A DNA stretch of 64,000 nt from Actinomyces trachealis (GCF_015711475.1 NZ_CP065027.1:682001-746000), one strand, 5' to 3'. Shown: positions 18,359-28,665, counted from the first letter of the stretch. Numbers and translations are program-made. The notes: generated from the sequence alone by a model not told the origin.

Positions 18359-18467
18359 AGCCCAATCATCGCATTGCGTGGGCGCTTTTCCCTCCAAGGG
18401 GGCGGGTGTGGGAGCATGGGAGGAGCAGCATGAAGCCACACACGGTTATGGAAGATGGAGCGTCAAC

Positions 18468-21400
18468 GTGACTAACCGCCCCGACGACGAGTCCCCCGAC
18501 AAAGAGCCGAGCCAGTCCGTCCCAGACGACACCCAGGACGCCAAGCAGCCCAAGGGCCCCACCCCCGCCAGCAGCGGCAGCCAAGACGGTGCTGGGGACG
18601 GCGTCGGCGCCTCCGAGCTAGATGACGGCGGCCCCACGGCCAGCGGCCCCTCAAAGGACCGCCTGGACTCCGCTCGCCGTTTCTGGACTGACCGTGTGGG
18701 CCGTCCCAGCCCCCCTAGCGATGCCAAGGACGAGCCGACAGCTGCCCCGCAGACTGGCGGTGCCCGTGAGGGACGACGCGACGCCGCCGACCGCATTCGT
18801 CACCAAAGCCACCCCCACGACCATCTCTCTGCCGCCCGCAGCGCTGAGGAGTTCCTGGCCGCCGCCGACGAGATCTTCTCCGGCCTGGGCGGCAAACGCC
18901 CCGGTGCGGACAGGGACGGCGCAGCCGACAAGGACAGCCACGCGGCACGCGCCAACACCACGAAGTCCCGGGCAGCGCAAGACGCTGGCCAGCCCCCACA
19001 CCGCGGCAGCGGCAGCAACGACTCCAAGGACCAAGCACCCCGCATGCCCGGCCCTCTGGCCATGACTATCGGGATCCTCACCGGTGTGGCCATCCTCCTG
19101 GGCTTTCTTGCTGACACCTGGACCGAGGTCCTCTGGTTCAACCAGATCGGCTTCGCCCGGGTCATCTGGACCCGCTGGGGCACCATGGCAGGCCTGTTCT
19201 TCCTAGGCCTAGTAATCGCCGCTACCGCCGTCGGCCTGGCCATGCACCTGGCCCACCGCGCCCGCGTGGACGACCCCTTGGACGAGTCCAGCCGTAACCT
19301 GGCCTCCTACCGTGAGGCCATCGAACCCCTGTGGCGTCTGGTGGCCTGGGGTGCCCCACCGGTGGTGGGTGCGCTCGCGGGCCTGTGGGAGCTGGTGCCG
19401 TACTGGGATCGGGTGCTCTTGGCCCTGCACGCCCACTCCTTCGGTGTGACTGATCCGCAGTTCGGCCTGGATGTGTCCTTCTACGTCTTCCAGCTGCCGC
19501 TGCTGCGCCTAGCCGTCAGCTTCTTGACCCGCACCGTGGTGCTGGCCGGGGTCGCCTCCGTGGTGGTCCACTATCTTTACGGCGGCATCAGCCTGACCCG
19601 TTCACCACACTTCACTCGGCCTGCGCGCCTGCACCTGACGACACTGCTGGCCCTCTACTCGCTGCTGCGCGGTGCCTCCTACTGGCTGGGACGCTACGAG
19701 TCGCTGGCTTCCACTAACTCCAAGTTTGATGGCGCCTCCTACACGGACGTCAACGCTGTTTTGCCCGCCCTGGCGATCCTCGCGGCCATCGCCGTGGTGA
19801 TTTCCGGGTTGTTCGTCTACTCCTTGCGCACCGAGTCCTGGCGCCTACCGATCATTGGTGTGGTGGTGATCGTGGCTTCCGTCCTGGTGGTGGGCTGGGC
19901 CTACCCCGCCGTCGTGCAGCAGTTCGTGGTAGAGCCCAACGCGCAGGCTGAGGAAGCGCCCTACATCCAGCGGAACATCGACGCCACACTGGCCGCCTAC
20001 GGTCTGGGCGACGTCGAGACCAAAGCCTATGACGCCCGCACCACCGTGGAGGCCGGGCAGCTCAAGGAGGACGCTGAGTCCACTACCTCCATCCGCCTGC
20101 TGGACCCCAGCGTCGTTGCCCCCACCTTCCAGCAGCTCCAGCAGCAGAAGCAGTACTACTCCTTCACCTCCTCAATGAACGTGGACCGTTACCAGATCAA
20201 CGGCGTCAACCGAGACACCATTGTGGCGGTGCGTGAACTTAACCTGGACGGCTTGGACGCCCAGCAGCAGACCTGGGTCAACACGCGCACCGTGTACACG
20301 CACGGCTTTGGCGTGGTCACCGCCCACGGCAACACGGCCACTTCCGACGGCTCCCCCTCCTTCTGGGAGGGCGGTATCCCCTCCAAGGGTGACCTGGGGG
20401 AGTATGAGCCGCGCATCTACTTTGGCCGCCAGTCACCCAGCTACTCGATCGTTGGGGGTGCTGACGGCGTCCTCACTGAGCTGGACTACCCTGACGACGC
20501 CGCCAACGGGCAGGTCAACACGAGCTTTGCGGGAGACGGCGGCCCCGACGTCGGCAACCTGTGGAACAAGCTGCTGTATGCCATCAAGTTCCGCGAGGTG
20601 AACATCCTGTTCTCGGGGCGGGTCAACGCTGGCTCCCAGATCCTCTACGACCGCGACCCTGCCAAGCGTGTCTCCAAGGTGGCGCCCTGGCTCACCCTGG
20701 ACGCCAACCCCTACCCGGCTGTCGTGGACCACGATGACAACCCCGCCACCCCCAAGCGCGTGGTGTGGGTGGTGGACGGCTACACCACCTCCAACGAGTA
20801 CCCCTACTCCCAGCACGAGTCCCTGGCTGAGGTCGTCACCGATTCGAAGGGCGGCGCTGCCTTGCTACGCGCCCCCAAACAATCCAACTACGTGCGTAAC
20901 TCTGTGAAGGCGGTGGTGGACGCCTACAACGGCTCCGTCAAGCTGTACCAGTGGGATGAGCAGGACCCGGTCCTCAAAGCCTGGGAGCAGGTATTCCCTG
21001 GCTCTGTGACGCCCATGACGGAGATGAGCGCGGACCTGATGGCGCATATGCGCTACCCCGAGGACCTGTTTAAGGTGCAGCGGGACATCATGTCTCGCTA
21101 CCACGTTAAGGACGCTGCTGAGTTCTACTCCGGTGGTGACTTCTGGAAGGTCCCAGACGACCCGACGCGCGAGGGTGACTCACCCCAGTCCCCCTACTAC
21201 CTGACCTTGCAGATGCCGGGGCAGGAGCGGGCTAGTTTCTCCTTGTCCAGCGCCTACATCATTGGTGGTAAGACAGACCGCAACGTACTTACCGGCTTCA
21301 TTGCGGTGGACTCGGAGACGTCCACCGGGCAAAAGGGGGTGCGGTCCCCCGGCTATGGCAAACTGCGGCTGCTGGAGCTGCCGCGCTCTTCGAATGTTTC

Positions 21401-22028
21401 GGGTCCAGGGCAGGTGCAGAACAAGTTCAACACGGACCCGGTGGCCAGCCCGGTGCTTACGCTGATCGGCCAGCAGGGCAGCCAAGTGATTAAGGGCAAC
21501 CTGCTGACGCTGCCAGTGGGTGGGGGCCTGCTCTACGTGCAGCCGGTTTACGTGCAGTCCTCCGGCGGAACGCACTTCCCCCTGCTGCGCAAGGTGCTGG
21601 TGCTCTTTGGTGACAAAGTGGGCTTCGCGGACACGCTTTCTGCGGCCCTGGACCAGGTTTTTGACGGTAACTCTGGTGCCACCACTGGTGACCAGGTAGT
21701 CGACGGCGACTCCGGCGCCGCCAATGACACCTCCAGTCCGGGGACGGCTCAGCCTGACACTGGTGGGAGCGCGGCGACGCCGCAGCCCTCGGCGGACGTC
21801 TCCACGCCTGCAGCACCTGCACCTACAGCAGACACCCCGGTGCCCGGCACGACCGGTGATCCGAAGGCTGACCTGGAAAAGGCCCTGCAGGACGCCAAGA
21901 CCGCCGTGACGGACTCTGACACCGCCATGAAGGCGGGCGACTGGGCCAAGTATGGCGATGCTCAGAAGCGCCTGAATGAGGCCATCACCCGGGCTGTGGA
22001 CGCGCAGAGCCGCTTGCCCAAGAGCTGA
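18468..22028 (+). CDS. UPF0182-family large membrane protein
   Basis: About 1186 residues. A hydrophilic Asp/Ser/Pro-rich N-terminus (to about 190) is followed by seven hydrophobic segments between roughly 194 and 485, a large outward domain of about 590 residues (TSSMNVDRYQINGVNRDTIV, GQVQNKFNTDPVAS) and an Ala/Pro/Thr-rich tail with a final coiled helix (KADLEKALQDAKTAV). This is the UPF0182 (COG1615, mycobacterial Rv3193c) arrangement; the function is unknown. The GTG at 18468 with GGAG upstream is chosen because the longer frame would overlap the divergent PPA1309 gene. A strong hairpin ends the gene. Confidence 0.88.
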   Translation: MTNRPDDESPDKEPSQSVPDDTQDAKQPKGPTPASSGSQDGAGDGVGASELDDGGPTASGPSKDRLDSARRFWTDRVGRPSPPSDAKDEPTAAPQTGGAREGRRDAADRIRHQSHPHDHLSAARSAEEFLAAADEIFSGLGGKRPGADRDGAADKDSHAARANTTKSRAAQDAGQPPHRGSGSNDSKDQAPRMPGPLAMTIGILTGVAILLGFLADTWTEVLWFNQIGFARVIWTRWGTMAGLFFLGLVIAATAVGLAMHLAHRARVDDPLDESSRNLASYREAIEPLWRLVAWGAPPVVGALAGLWELVPYWDRVLLALHAHSFGVTDPQFGLDVSFYVFQLPLLRLAVSFLTRTVVLAGVASVVVHYLYGGISLTRSPHFTRPARLHLTTLLALYSLLRGASYWLGRYESLASTNSKFDGASYTDVNAVLPALAILAAIAVVISGLFVYSLRTESWRLPIIGVVVIVASVLVVGWAYPAVVQQFVVEPNAQAEEAPYIQRNIDATLAAYGLGDVETKAYDARTTVEAGQLKEDAESTTSIRLLDPSVVAPTFQQLQQQKQYYSFTSSMNVDRYQINGVNRDTIVAVRELNLDGLDAQQQTWVNTRTVYTHGFGVVTAHGNTATSDGSPSFWEGGIPSKGDLGEYEPRIYFGRQSPSYSIVGGADGVLTELDYPDDAANGQVNTSFAGDGGPDVGNLWNKLLYAIKFREVNILFSGRVNAGSQILYDRDPAKRVSKVAPWLTLDANPYPAVVDHDDNPATPKRVVWVVDGYTTSNEYPYSQHESLAEVVTDSKGGAALLRAPKQSNYVRNSVKAVVDAYNGSVKLYQWDEQDPVLKAWEQVFPGSVTPMTEMSADLMAHMRYPEDLFKVQRDIMSRYHVKDAAEFYSGGDFWKVPDDPTREGDSPQSPYYLTLQMPGQERASFSLSSAYIIGGKTDRNVLTGFIAVDSETSTGQKGVRSPGYGKLRLLELPRSSNVSGPGQVQNKFNTDPVASPVLTLIGQQGSQVIKGNLLTLPVGGGLLYVQPVYVQSSGGTHFPLLRKVLVLFGDKVGFADTLSAALDQVFDGNSGATTGDQVVDGDSGAANDTSSPGTAQPDTGGSAATPQPSADVSTPAAPAPTADTPVPGTTGDPKADLEKALQDAKTAVTDSDTAMKAGDWAKYGDAQKRLNEAITRAVDAQSRLPKS

Positions 22029-22037
22029 GCTGATCAT

Positions 22038-22080
22038 GGCTGTGGCCTCCTGATCCAACACGGGTCAGGTGGCCACAGCC
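22038..22080 (+). terminator. Hairpin after the UPF0182 gene
   Basis: GGCTGTGGCC (22038-22047) pairs exactly with GGCCACAGCC (22071-22080), and CCTGA/TCAGG extends the stem. It lies ten bases after the stop codon and before the converging M6-like gene, so it may serve both. Confidence 0.65.
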
Positions 22081-22143
22081 GTTAATGGGCTGGAACGGGG
22101 TGTGGGGTACTCGGTGGGGCGCTCTGTTACTCAGCGGGGCCAC

Positions 22144-25100
22144 TCAATAACGGTGACTCCGCAGCGCCAGCAGGAAGGCACCCGAGCCGCCCAACGCGGC
22201 GGCTCCGACCAGCAGCGTGGCCAGATCCGTGCCCGAGCAGGAGCACAGGACGTTGACGGCGTCCGTGCGCAGGGTAGCCAGGCCGCCACTACGCAGCCAC
22301 TCCTCTGGGCTGGTTACCTTCGCCGGGTGGGAGTGGGCTTGGGGGAACTGACCGTTGGTCAGGACTTTGCCTGGCATCGTCTGGGCGGCTTGGTCTGTTG
22401 CCACATGGGCCTTAGTGCCGGAGGCTGAGGCGCGGCGCAGCGGCAGAGCTTCGGCGCCTGCAGGCAGGAAGCCGTCGACATCGGCGCTTACGCGCTGCCT
22501 GTCAGCGGCACCTGGGGCCTGGGGGGCTAGGGCCTTGCGGTAGTCCGCAGAGGTCTCATCTGTTGTCTCTTCACGGGCTTCACGGGGGCGCTCAGCCGTG
22601 CCATTGGCGGTACCGGATGAGGTGCCGTCGGCTGGGCTGTCGCTGTCGCCCGTTTCCGCAACGCTGCCTGCCGGAGGCTCGCCGGGCGCTGGGCTCTGGG
22701 GAGTCCCGGTGGGGGTGGTGCTGTCCGTGGCTTCTGGGGAGGAGGCATTGGGGCTCGCCGGGGCTTGCGTGCTGGCAGTAGAAGTGGCAGTAGAGCTGGC
22801 TGTTGGGGTGTTCTTGGCGGTGGCGGTAGATGTGGCGCTGGTGCTGGCGGTGGCGGTACCCCTTGGGCTGGGTGTGGCGGTTGCGGTACCTGTGGGTGTA
22901 GCCGAGCTGGAGGGGCTGGCGGATGACTTGGTGCGGGGGGTCTTCCATTGCTGCCCAGGTGGCAGCAGGGGCGGGCGCACCGGTGGCGTGGCGTGCACAG
23001 TCGGCGTCAGGTCACTTGAAGCATCGCTGCTGGAGTGGCTGTTGGAGTTGGTGTCAGGGACGCCAACGGGTTCCAGTGCGCGCGCAATGTGCGGGTTGGG
23101 GGCGGGCTGCGGGGTCGGCTCCGGCAGGCGCGTGGAGGGGGCCTCAGTTGTGGGTGCTGGCCGGGGCGTGGGCACGGCCCGTACCACCGGGCTCGGCATC
23201 GACGTCGGCGTTGACGTCGGCGTCGGCGTCGTGACGGAGGCGGCAGCACTGGCCGGAGCGCCAGTCGCAGGCGACGCCGTCGCGGAGGTTTGAGCAGTGG
23301 GGGCGGTGCCTGAAGCCTGCGGGGTGGGCGACGGTGTGGTACGGGTTTGGCTCGGGCTAGTGCTCGTCTGGCTTGCTGGTAGGTCGGCAGGGGGCGCGGC
23401 GGGCGGCACGGCAGGGGCCGCGGCGGGGAAGGTATAGATGGTGGAGCCGGTGGCCTGCTGGTTTTTGGCTAACACCAGGACCTGCTTGCCGGTGACGGTC
23501 ATGGTGGCTTGGCCGTTGGAGGCGGTCACGGCCTCTCCCAGGCGGGTCCAGTTGCGCAGGTCGCCTAGCGCGGCGTGGTAGACCTCCACCGTGTTACTGC
23601 CGCCAGAGGTAGCCATGAGGTAGGCGACGCCGTCGCTGGTGGCTAGCTGCAGCTGGCTGGTGCTGGTGGGCAGTCCGTTCGCCTGCACCTCCTGTAGGAC
23701 CTGACCGGTGGCGTTAAGCAATGTCAGCTGGGTGGTGCCGGGCGCTGTGGAGCGCGCCAAGAGGGTGCGTTCTTGTGACCCTTCACCCCAGGTGATCACG
23801 GCGTTGGAGCGCATCAGGCCGGGAGTGCTGCTGGCTGTAATCCAGGTGCTGCCGTCCAGGCGCAGCACCTGCGAGGAACCCCCATCCAGACGACCGGTCA
23901 CCACGGTGGGGGTGGCGTTGGTCAGGGTGAGCGCGGGGGAGACCAGGTGCCCCGGTAGCTCTGGCCCCACGGGCTCCAGGGTGGAGCTGGTGCTCAGCTG
24001 GAGCAGCTGCGCGTGCTCGCCGTCGGATCCGACCAGCGCGTACAAGGTGGTGCCGAGCGCGCTCAGGACGGGGTGGCTGGTGGGGCCGAGGGTGGCCTGC
24101 TCGGCTACCTGGGTCCACCGGGTGCCGTTGTGGGCCCACAGGACGGCGCGGGTGGCACCTTCAGTGTTGTCCGGCACCAGGAGGTAGAGCTGCTCGCCTA
24201 GCCAGGCGAGCGCGGGTGTACCCCACTGCTTGCCTGCTTCCAGCTTGGGGCTGCCCAGGCTGGCCCAGGCGTCGTTGCTCTGGGTGGCGACTGCCAGGCT
24301 GCCGTCGGGCCTGCGAAGGGCCACGGCGGCAACACCCTGGGAGGAGGTGGCGCTGCTCGGTTGGGTCAGGGCGTCAGCGGTGAGGTCTGTGGCTTGGGGG
24401 GTGGGGAAGGCCTCCCAGGGATGGCGGGCAGCGTCGTCGGGGACCTCCAAGGTGAAGGTTATGGAGCTCTCGGACTGGTCGGTGATCTCTACGAGCAAGC
24501 CAGTGTTGCGGCCCCGCGAGTCGACGATGGCGTCGTCGCTGATGGTGGCTGAGGGGACGACGGAGCCTAGGCGTGAGTGGATGCTGTGGCGGTTACCGGC
24601 GACGGCGAAGCGTCCGGTGGGGGCGGTCAGGGTGGCCTCGCTGAGGTGGCCGTCGGCGCTGTGCAGGCTGGTGGCGCCAGGGCGAAAGACGTAGAGGTAG
24701 TCGCGGTAGGCGCCGTCGGGGCCGGTGGTGTTGTTGGCATGCTCGGTGACCGCGGGGTTTACGCGGTAAACCAGCAGGCCAGAGCGGGAGATGTTGCGGT
24801 CTAAGGGAGCGGGCCCGGGCAGGTAGGCACCTTTTTGCCGGTACTCCAGGATGAAGGACTCACCGCCTGCGCGCGGCGGGGTGATGCGTACGGCCTGCGG
24901 GCCAAGGGTGGAACGTGGGGCGTACAGGGTGATGGTCTGTTTGCCTGGGGTGCTGGGCAGTGTGGTGATGGTGGTCCAGCCCAGGTCCTCGCGGCTCTGG
25001 GCCAGGGGGTACTGGTTGGCCGCCTTGGCCATGGGATCCCAGGGGCCGACAGGCCCAGAAGCCTCCTCACGGCTGGCCTCGCTGCGGTAGAGCGGCTGTA

Positions 25101-25854
25101 GGCCGAGGGTGCCCAGGTACTCCTGCTTGACGGTGCTGGGGTTTAAGCCGAGCGTGTAGTCGGGGGAGTCCGTGCTGGTGTGGCGGGCGGGGATGAGGGT
25201 GTAGTGGTCGATGCTCAGGTCTGCGACGGTGGCCTGTGAGTGCAGGCGGCCGTGGTGTGGCCAGAGCAGTGGGGAGGAGGCGGAAATGGGCTCGCTGATG
25301 GGTGTCTGGACGAGCACGGAGAGGTTGTCGATCGCGCCGTCCTCGTTGGTGTCCCACTGGTCGGAGTCGGGGGTGTCTAACTCGTTTAGGGCGGCGGCGA
25401 CGTCGTCGAGCAGCTGGAGGTCTGGTGCCTCCGTGCTGGCTTCGTACTCGGCGCGGGTGTGGGGCAGATCGATGTAGGTGACGCGGGCGCTGGGGCCGGA
25501 GGTGCCGGAGGTGTCTTGGGGGAAGAAGGAGGAGACCTTGCGCTGGTTGGCGGAAGCGTGGCGGATGTATGCGTCCAGCGTGAGTGTGGAGGCGAGGTAG
25601 GGCTCGTGCTGGTCTGCGTACTCGGACTTCAGCTGGAACCAGCGGGTGAAGTGTGGGCGGACAGGGTGGTTTGCGTTCAGGCCGGTTTGCCCGTCGCCGA
25701 TGGTGTCTCCCTTGAACCTGGCGACGACGACGACGTTTGCCTCACCGGTGTCCGTGGCGTTGGCTGCCGCCGCGGTGGTAGGGAGTTGGACCGCAGGGAA
25801 CACTGCCAGGGAAAGCGTTGAGAGCAGAACGATTCTTCGTAAGCTCTGGTTCAA
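22144..25854 (-). CDS. Secreted, membrane-anchored M6 peptidase-like protein with degenerate zinc site
   Basis: About 1236 residues. A signal peptide (SLRRIVLLSTLSLAVFPAV, cleaved near TAAAA) leads into an M6-type domain. Landmarks are LLWPHHGRLHS, the segment QEYLGTLGLQPLY in the place of the family's HEFLHSLGLPDLY, then GPWDPMAKA and LGWTTI. Both zinc histidines are replaced (codons 25111-25125), so the protein is probably not a protease. A beta-rich middle and a very long Thr/Pro/Ser/Ala stalk follow, ending in one membrane helix (LLVGAAALGGSGAFLLAL) without an LPxTG. I prefer the TTG at 25854, six bases after AGGAG; the ATG at 25890 has no ribosome site. Likely a surface adhesin or binding protein. 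Confidence 0.8.
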   Translation of the reverse strand: MNQSLRRIVLLSTLSLAVFPAVQLPTTAAAANATDTGEANVVVVARFKGDTIGDGQTGLNANHPVRPHFTRWFQLKSEYADQHEPYLASTLTLDAYIRHASANQRKVSSFFPQDTSGTSGPSARVTYIDLPHTRAEYEASTEAPDLQLLDDVAAALNELDTPDSDQWDTNEDGAIDNLSVLVQTPISEPISASSPLLWPHHGRLHSQATVADLSIDHYTLIPARHTSTDSPDYTLGLNPSTVKQEYLGTLGLQPLYRSEASREEASGPVGPWDPMAKAANQYPLAQSREDLGWTTITTLPSTPGKQTITLYAPRSTLGPQAVRITPPRAGGESFILEYRQKGAYLPGPAPLDRNISRSGLLVYRVNPAVTEHANNTTGPDGAYRDYLYVFRPGATSLHSADGHLSEATLTAPTGRFAVAGNRHSIHSRLGSVVPSATISDDAIVDSRGRNTGLLVEITDQSESSITFTLEVPDDAARHPWEAFPTPQATDLTADALTQPSSATSSQGVAAVALRRPDGSLAVATQSNDAWASLGSPKLEAGKQWGTPALAWLGEQLYLLVPDNTEGATRAVLWAHNGTRWTQVAEQATLGPTSHPVLSALGTTLYALVGSDGEHAQLLQLSTSSTLEPVGPELPGHLVSPALTLTNATPTVVTGRLDGGSSQVLRLDGSTWITASSTPGLMRSNAVITWGEGSQERTLLARSTAPGTTQLTLLNATGQVLQEVQANGLPTSTSQLQLATSDGVAYLMATSGGSNTVEVYHAALGDLRNWTRLGEAVTASNGQATMTVTGKQVLVLAKNQQATGSTIYTFPAAAPAVPPAAPPADLPASQTSTSPSQTRTTPSPTPQASGTAPTAQTSATASPATGAPASAAASVTTPTPTSTPTSMPSPVVRAVPTPRPAPTTEAPSTRLPEPTPQPAPNPHIARALEPVGVPDTNSNSHSSSDASSDLTPTVHATPPVRPPLLPPGQQWKTPRTKSSASPSSSATPTGTATATPSPRGTATASTSATSTATAKNTPTASSTATSTASTQAPASPNASSPEATDSTTPTGTPQSPAPGEPPAGSVAETGDSDSPADGTSSGTANGTAERPREAREETTDETSADYRKALAPQAPGAADRQRVSADVDGFLPAGAEALPLRRASASGTKAHVATDQAAQTMPGKVLTNGQFPQAHSHPAKVTSPEEWLRSGGLATLRTDAVNVLCSCSGTDLATLLVGAAALGGSGAFLLALRSHRY

Positions 25855-26133
25855 GGGTTTGCTCCTGGATTGAGTTGACTTAGGGAGCATAACCGATACG
25901 AAACGCGGTATCTAACGTAGATCAATTAGTCTGGTTTTATGGAATTTACTTGTCTGTTGGGAGGTTACTGGGAACGGATTTGGCTTGATATCAACAACTT
26001 ATCGGCCGCTGGTTCATAGACGGCGGTGGGGGCGGACGGGGTTTTTGGCCACCGGTGGCTTTATGTCATGGGCTCAGGTTGGTTTCGGTTGGATGACCGC
26101 CCGGACACTTTCCGCATCCCGGCTACGGCTACG
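25855..26133. other. Promoter region of the M6-like gene and leader of glyA
   Basis: The first 130 bases are AT-rich compared with the surroundings and must hold the minus-strand promoter of the M6-like gene. The plus-strand promoter of the riboswitch-glyA transcript should lie near 26000-26100. No hexamer pair convinced me on either strand, and no gene is visible here. Confidence 0.4.
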
Positions 26134-26270
26134 ATGGGGCCGTCGTCGCGACTGGCGCGGGTGGTCCACCACCGGGGAGCGATGGCGCGCCGTGCGGCCA
26201 ACCCCACCCCAGGGCACTGGCCAGCGGCGTCGAAAGGGAGCACCTGGTCGCCCGCCTGGGCCGAGGTCGA
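26134..26270 (+). ncRNA. ZTP (pfl motif) riboswitch upstream of glyA-folD
   Basis: The leader contains the conserved elements of the pfl/ZTP riboswitch in order: CGCGACTGGCG (26147-26157), a small hairpin GGTGG/CCACC, CCGGGGAGC (26172-26180), a variable linker, and the 3' domain CGCCTGGGC (26253-26261). The ATG of glyA lies 47 bases later. This riboswitch senses the purine intermediate ZTP/ZMP, which builds up when 10-formyl-tetrahydrofolate is low, and switches on folate one-carbon genes. That fits glyA and folD exactly. Confidence 0.85.
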
Positions 26271-26307
26271 CGCCACCGCGCGGCCAAGCCGCGCAGACAG
26301 GAGAACC

Positions 26308-27627
26308 ATGAGCGAGTCCATCGCGAAGTCCCGCACCACCTTCAACGACATGCCCCTGGCGCAACTCGACCCCGAGATCGCCCAGGTCCTGGCTGGAGAG
26401 TTGGACCGCCAGCGCGGCACCCTGGAGATGATCGCCTCTGAGAACTTCGTCCCCCGCGCCGTCCTACAGTGCCAGGGCTCGGTCCTGACCAACAAGTACG
26501 CGGAGGGCTACCCCGGAAAGCGCTACTACGGTGGCTGCGAGGTCGTGGACGTGGCTGAGTCGCTAGCCATCGAACGTGCAAAGGCCGTCTTTGGCGCCGA
26601 CTGGGCCAACGTCCAGCCCCACTCCGGTGCGCAGGCCAACGCCGCCGTCCTGCACGCCCTGGCGAACGCCGGGGACACCATCTTGGGCCTGTCCTTGGCC
26701 CACGGCGGACACCTCACCCACGGCATGCGGATCAACTTCTCCGGCAAGAACTACCACGCCACCGCCTACGGCGTGGACGAGAACACCCACCGCATCGAGA
26801 TGGAGCAGGTCCGCGCCACCGCCCTGCGCGAGCGGCCCCAGGTCATCATCGCCGGCTGGTCCGCCTACCCCCGTCACCTGGACTTCGCCGCCTTCCGCTC
26901 CATCGCCGATGAGGTCGGCGCCGCCCTGTGGACTGACATGGCCCACTTTGCCGGGCTCGTCGCCGCCGGGCTGCACCCCTCACCCGTGCCCCACTCCGAC
27001 GTTGTCTCCACCACCGTCCACAAGACCCTGGGAGGCCCCCGCTCCGGCATGCTGCTGTCCAACCGGGCCGAGCAGTGGGGTAAAAAGCTCGACTCCGCCG
27101 TCTTCCCCGGCCAGCAGGGGGGCCCGCTCATGCACGTGATCGCCGCGAAGGCCGTGGCCATGAAAATCGCCGCCACCGAGGAGTTCCGCGACCGTCAGGC
27201 TCGCACCCTCCAGGGTGCCCGCATCATTGCTGAGCGCCTCCTAGCCGACGACGTGCGCGGCGCTGGCATCACTCTGGTCACCGGCGGCACCGACGTGCAC
27301 CTGGTGCTGGTGGACCTGCGCAACTCCGCCCTAGACGGCCAGCAGGCTGAAGACCTCCTCCACGCTGCTGGCATCACCGTCAACCGCAACGCCGTGCCCT
27401 TTGACCCGCGTCCCCCGCGCGTCACCTCCGGCCTGCGCATCGGCACCCCCGCCCTAGCCACCCGTGGTTTTGGTGCCGCCGAGTTCACTGAGGTCGCAGA
27501 CATTATTGCCACCACCCTGGTGCGCGGGGCCGCCAGAACTGCCGACGACGAACTGCTCACCGGGCTTAAGGCGCGCGTGACCACCCTGACCGAGACCTAC
27601 CCGCTCTACGACGGGCTCACCCAGTGA
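26308..27627 (+). CDS. glyA: Serine hydroxymethyltransferase
   Basis: A PLP enzyme interconverting serine and glycine while charging tetrahydrofolate with a one-carbon unit. The 439-residue protein has [32 protein letters not shown], the PLP lysine in [14 protein letters not shown] and GLRIGTPA. The ATG at 26308 follows CAGGAGAACC; the longer open frame runs back through the riboswitch and is rejected. It is coupled to folD by a GTGA overlap. Expression is presumably raised by the ZTP riboswitch when formyl-folate is scarce. Confidence 0.97.
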   Translation: MSESIAKSRTTFNDMPLAQLDPEIAQVLAGELDRQRGTLEMIASENFVPRAVLQCQGSVLTNKYAEGYPGKRYYGGCEVVDVAESLAIERAKAVFGADWANVQPHSGAQANAAVLHALANAGDTILGLSLAHGGHLTHGMRINFSGKNYHATAYGVDENTHRIEMEQVRATALRERPQVIIAGWSAYPRHLDFAAFRSIADEVGAALWTDMAHFAGLVAAGLHPSPVPHSDVVSTTVHKTLGGPRSGMLLSNRAEQWGKKLDSAVFPGQQGGPLMHVIAAKAVAMKIAATEEFRDRQARTLQGARIIAERLLADDVRGAGITLVTGGTDVHLVLVDLRNSALDGQQAEDLLHAAGITVNRNAVPFDPRPPRVTSGLRIGTPALATRGFGAAEFTEVADIIATTLVRGAARTADDELLTGLKARVTTLTETYPLYDGLTQ

Positions 27628-28520
27628 GGGCCCCCTGGGAAGGCCCCGCACAAGTCCTGGACGGCAAAGCCACCGCCGTCACCATCAAGGCTGAGCTGGC
27701 CGAGCGGGTGGCCGCCCTGCGGGCGCACGGCGCGGAGCCTGGCCTAGGCACCGTGCTGGTGGGGGAAGACCCTGGCTCCGTGAAGTATGTGGCCGGGAAA
27801 CACTCCGACTGCGCCGAGGTGGGCATCAAGTCCATCCGCGTGGACCTGCCCGCCACCGCCACTCAGTCCGAGATTGAGGCGGCCATCGACCGCCTCAACG
27901 AGGACCCTGCCTGCACCGGCTACATCGTCCAGCTGCCCCTGCCACGCGGCATCGACACCAACGCGGTGCTGGAACGTATCGACCCGGACAAGGACGCTGA
28001 CGGTCTACACCCCACCAACTTGGGGCGCCTAGTCTTGCGCGGCACCGGACCGATCGACTCACCCCTGCCCTGCACCCCCCGCGCCTGCATCGAGCTGATC
28101 GAACGGCACGGGATCGACCTGGCAGGCAAGGACGTGTGCGTAATCGGGCGCGGCGTGACCGTGGGCCGCTCCATTGGCCTGCTCCTCATGCGCAAGGAGG
28201 TCAACGCCACCGTGGACGTGTGCCACACGGGCACCACGGACCTAGCCGCTCACGTGCTCCGCGCCGACGTCGTTATCGCGGCCGCTGGTAGCGCCGGGAT
28301 CGTGCAGCCCAGCATGGTCAAGCCCGGGGCCGTAGTCCTAGACGTGGGCGTCTCTCGCGTGGTGGACCCCGGCACCGGCAAGGGCCGGATCATGGGGGAC
28401 GTGGCCGACGGGGTGGACCAGGTGGCGGGCTGGCTGTCACCCAACCCCGGGGGCGTCGGCCCGATGACCCGCGCGCTGCTACTGGCCAACGTGGTGGAGG
28501 CCGCCGAACGGGCTGGTTGA
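27624..28520 (+). CDS. folD: Methylene-tetrahydrofolate dehydrogenase / cyclohydrolase
   Basis: FolD converts 5,10-methylene- to 10-formyl-tetrahydrofolate, the donor for purine synthesis. The 298-residue protein has [23 protein letters not shown] with the catalytic lysine of the family's YVxxK motif, the signature [11 protein letters not shown], the NADP loop [13 protein letters not shown] and [13 protein letters not shown] start overlaps the glyA stop by four bases, indicating translational coupling. With glyA upstream and a ZTP riboswitch leading the transcript, the operon is a one-carbon supply unit. Confidence 0.96.
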   Translation: MRAPWEGPAQVLDGKATAVTIKAELAERVAALRAHGAEPGLGTVLVGEDPGSVKYVAGKHSDCAEVGIKSIRVDLPATATQSEIEAAIDRLNEDPACTGYIVQLPLPRGIDTNAVLERIDPDKDADGLHPTNLGRLVLRGTGPIDSPLPCTPRACIELIERHGIDLAGKDVCVIGRGVTVGRSIGLLLMRKEVNATVDVCHTGTTDLAAHVLRADVVIAAAGSAGIVQPSMVKPGAVVLDVGVSRVVDPGTGKGRIMGDVADGVDQVAGWLSPNPGGVGPMTRALLLANVVEAAERAG

Positions 28521-28576
28521 ACTAGCTGCTCAAGCAGGGCAGCTGAGCAAAACCGTGCCGTCTCGAACAGGGGTGC

Positions 28577-28617
28577 GGGTGTGCCGGTGGGGTGGTGCCA
28601 TTCCCCCCAGCACACCC
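28577..28617. terminator. Hairpin between folD and xthA
   Basis: GGGTGTGC (28577-28584) pairs with GCACACCC (28610-28617), and the inner G-run/C-run lengthens the stem. It lies between two converging genes and could end both transcripts. A second small inverted repeat, AGCTGC/GCAGCT, is at 28524-28544. Confidence 0.6.
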
Positions 28618-28665
28618 ACCCCCGGCATGTACCTGGCACGCCTCCGGGGCCCGCTGGGAGGTGCC

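Noticed and set aside
18252..18467. Upstream extension of the UPF0182 frame
   Set aside because: It overlaps the divergent PPA1309 gene and its start region; the GTG at 18468 with GGAG upstream is better.
22598..23293. Plus-strand frame opposite the stalk of the M6-like protein, rich in Val/Ala/Gly
   Set aside because: It is the complement of a Thr/Pro/Ala repeat region and has no gene signals.
26026..26307. N-terminal extension of GlyA by 94 residues
   Set aside because: This DNA is the ZTP riboswitch and leader; the ATG at 26308 has a clear ribosome site.
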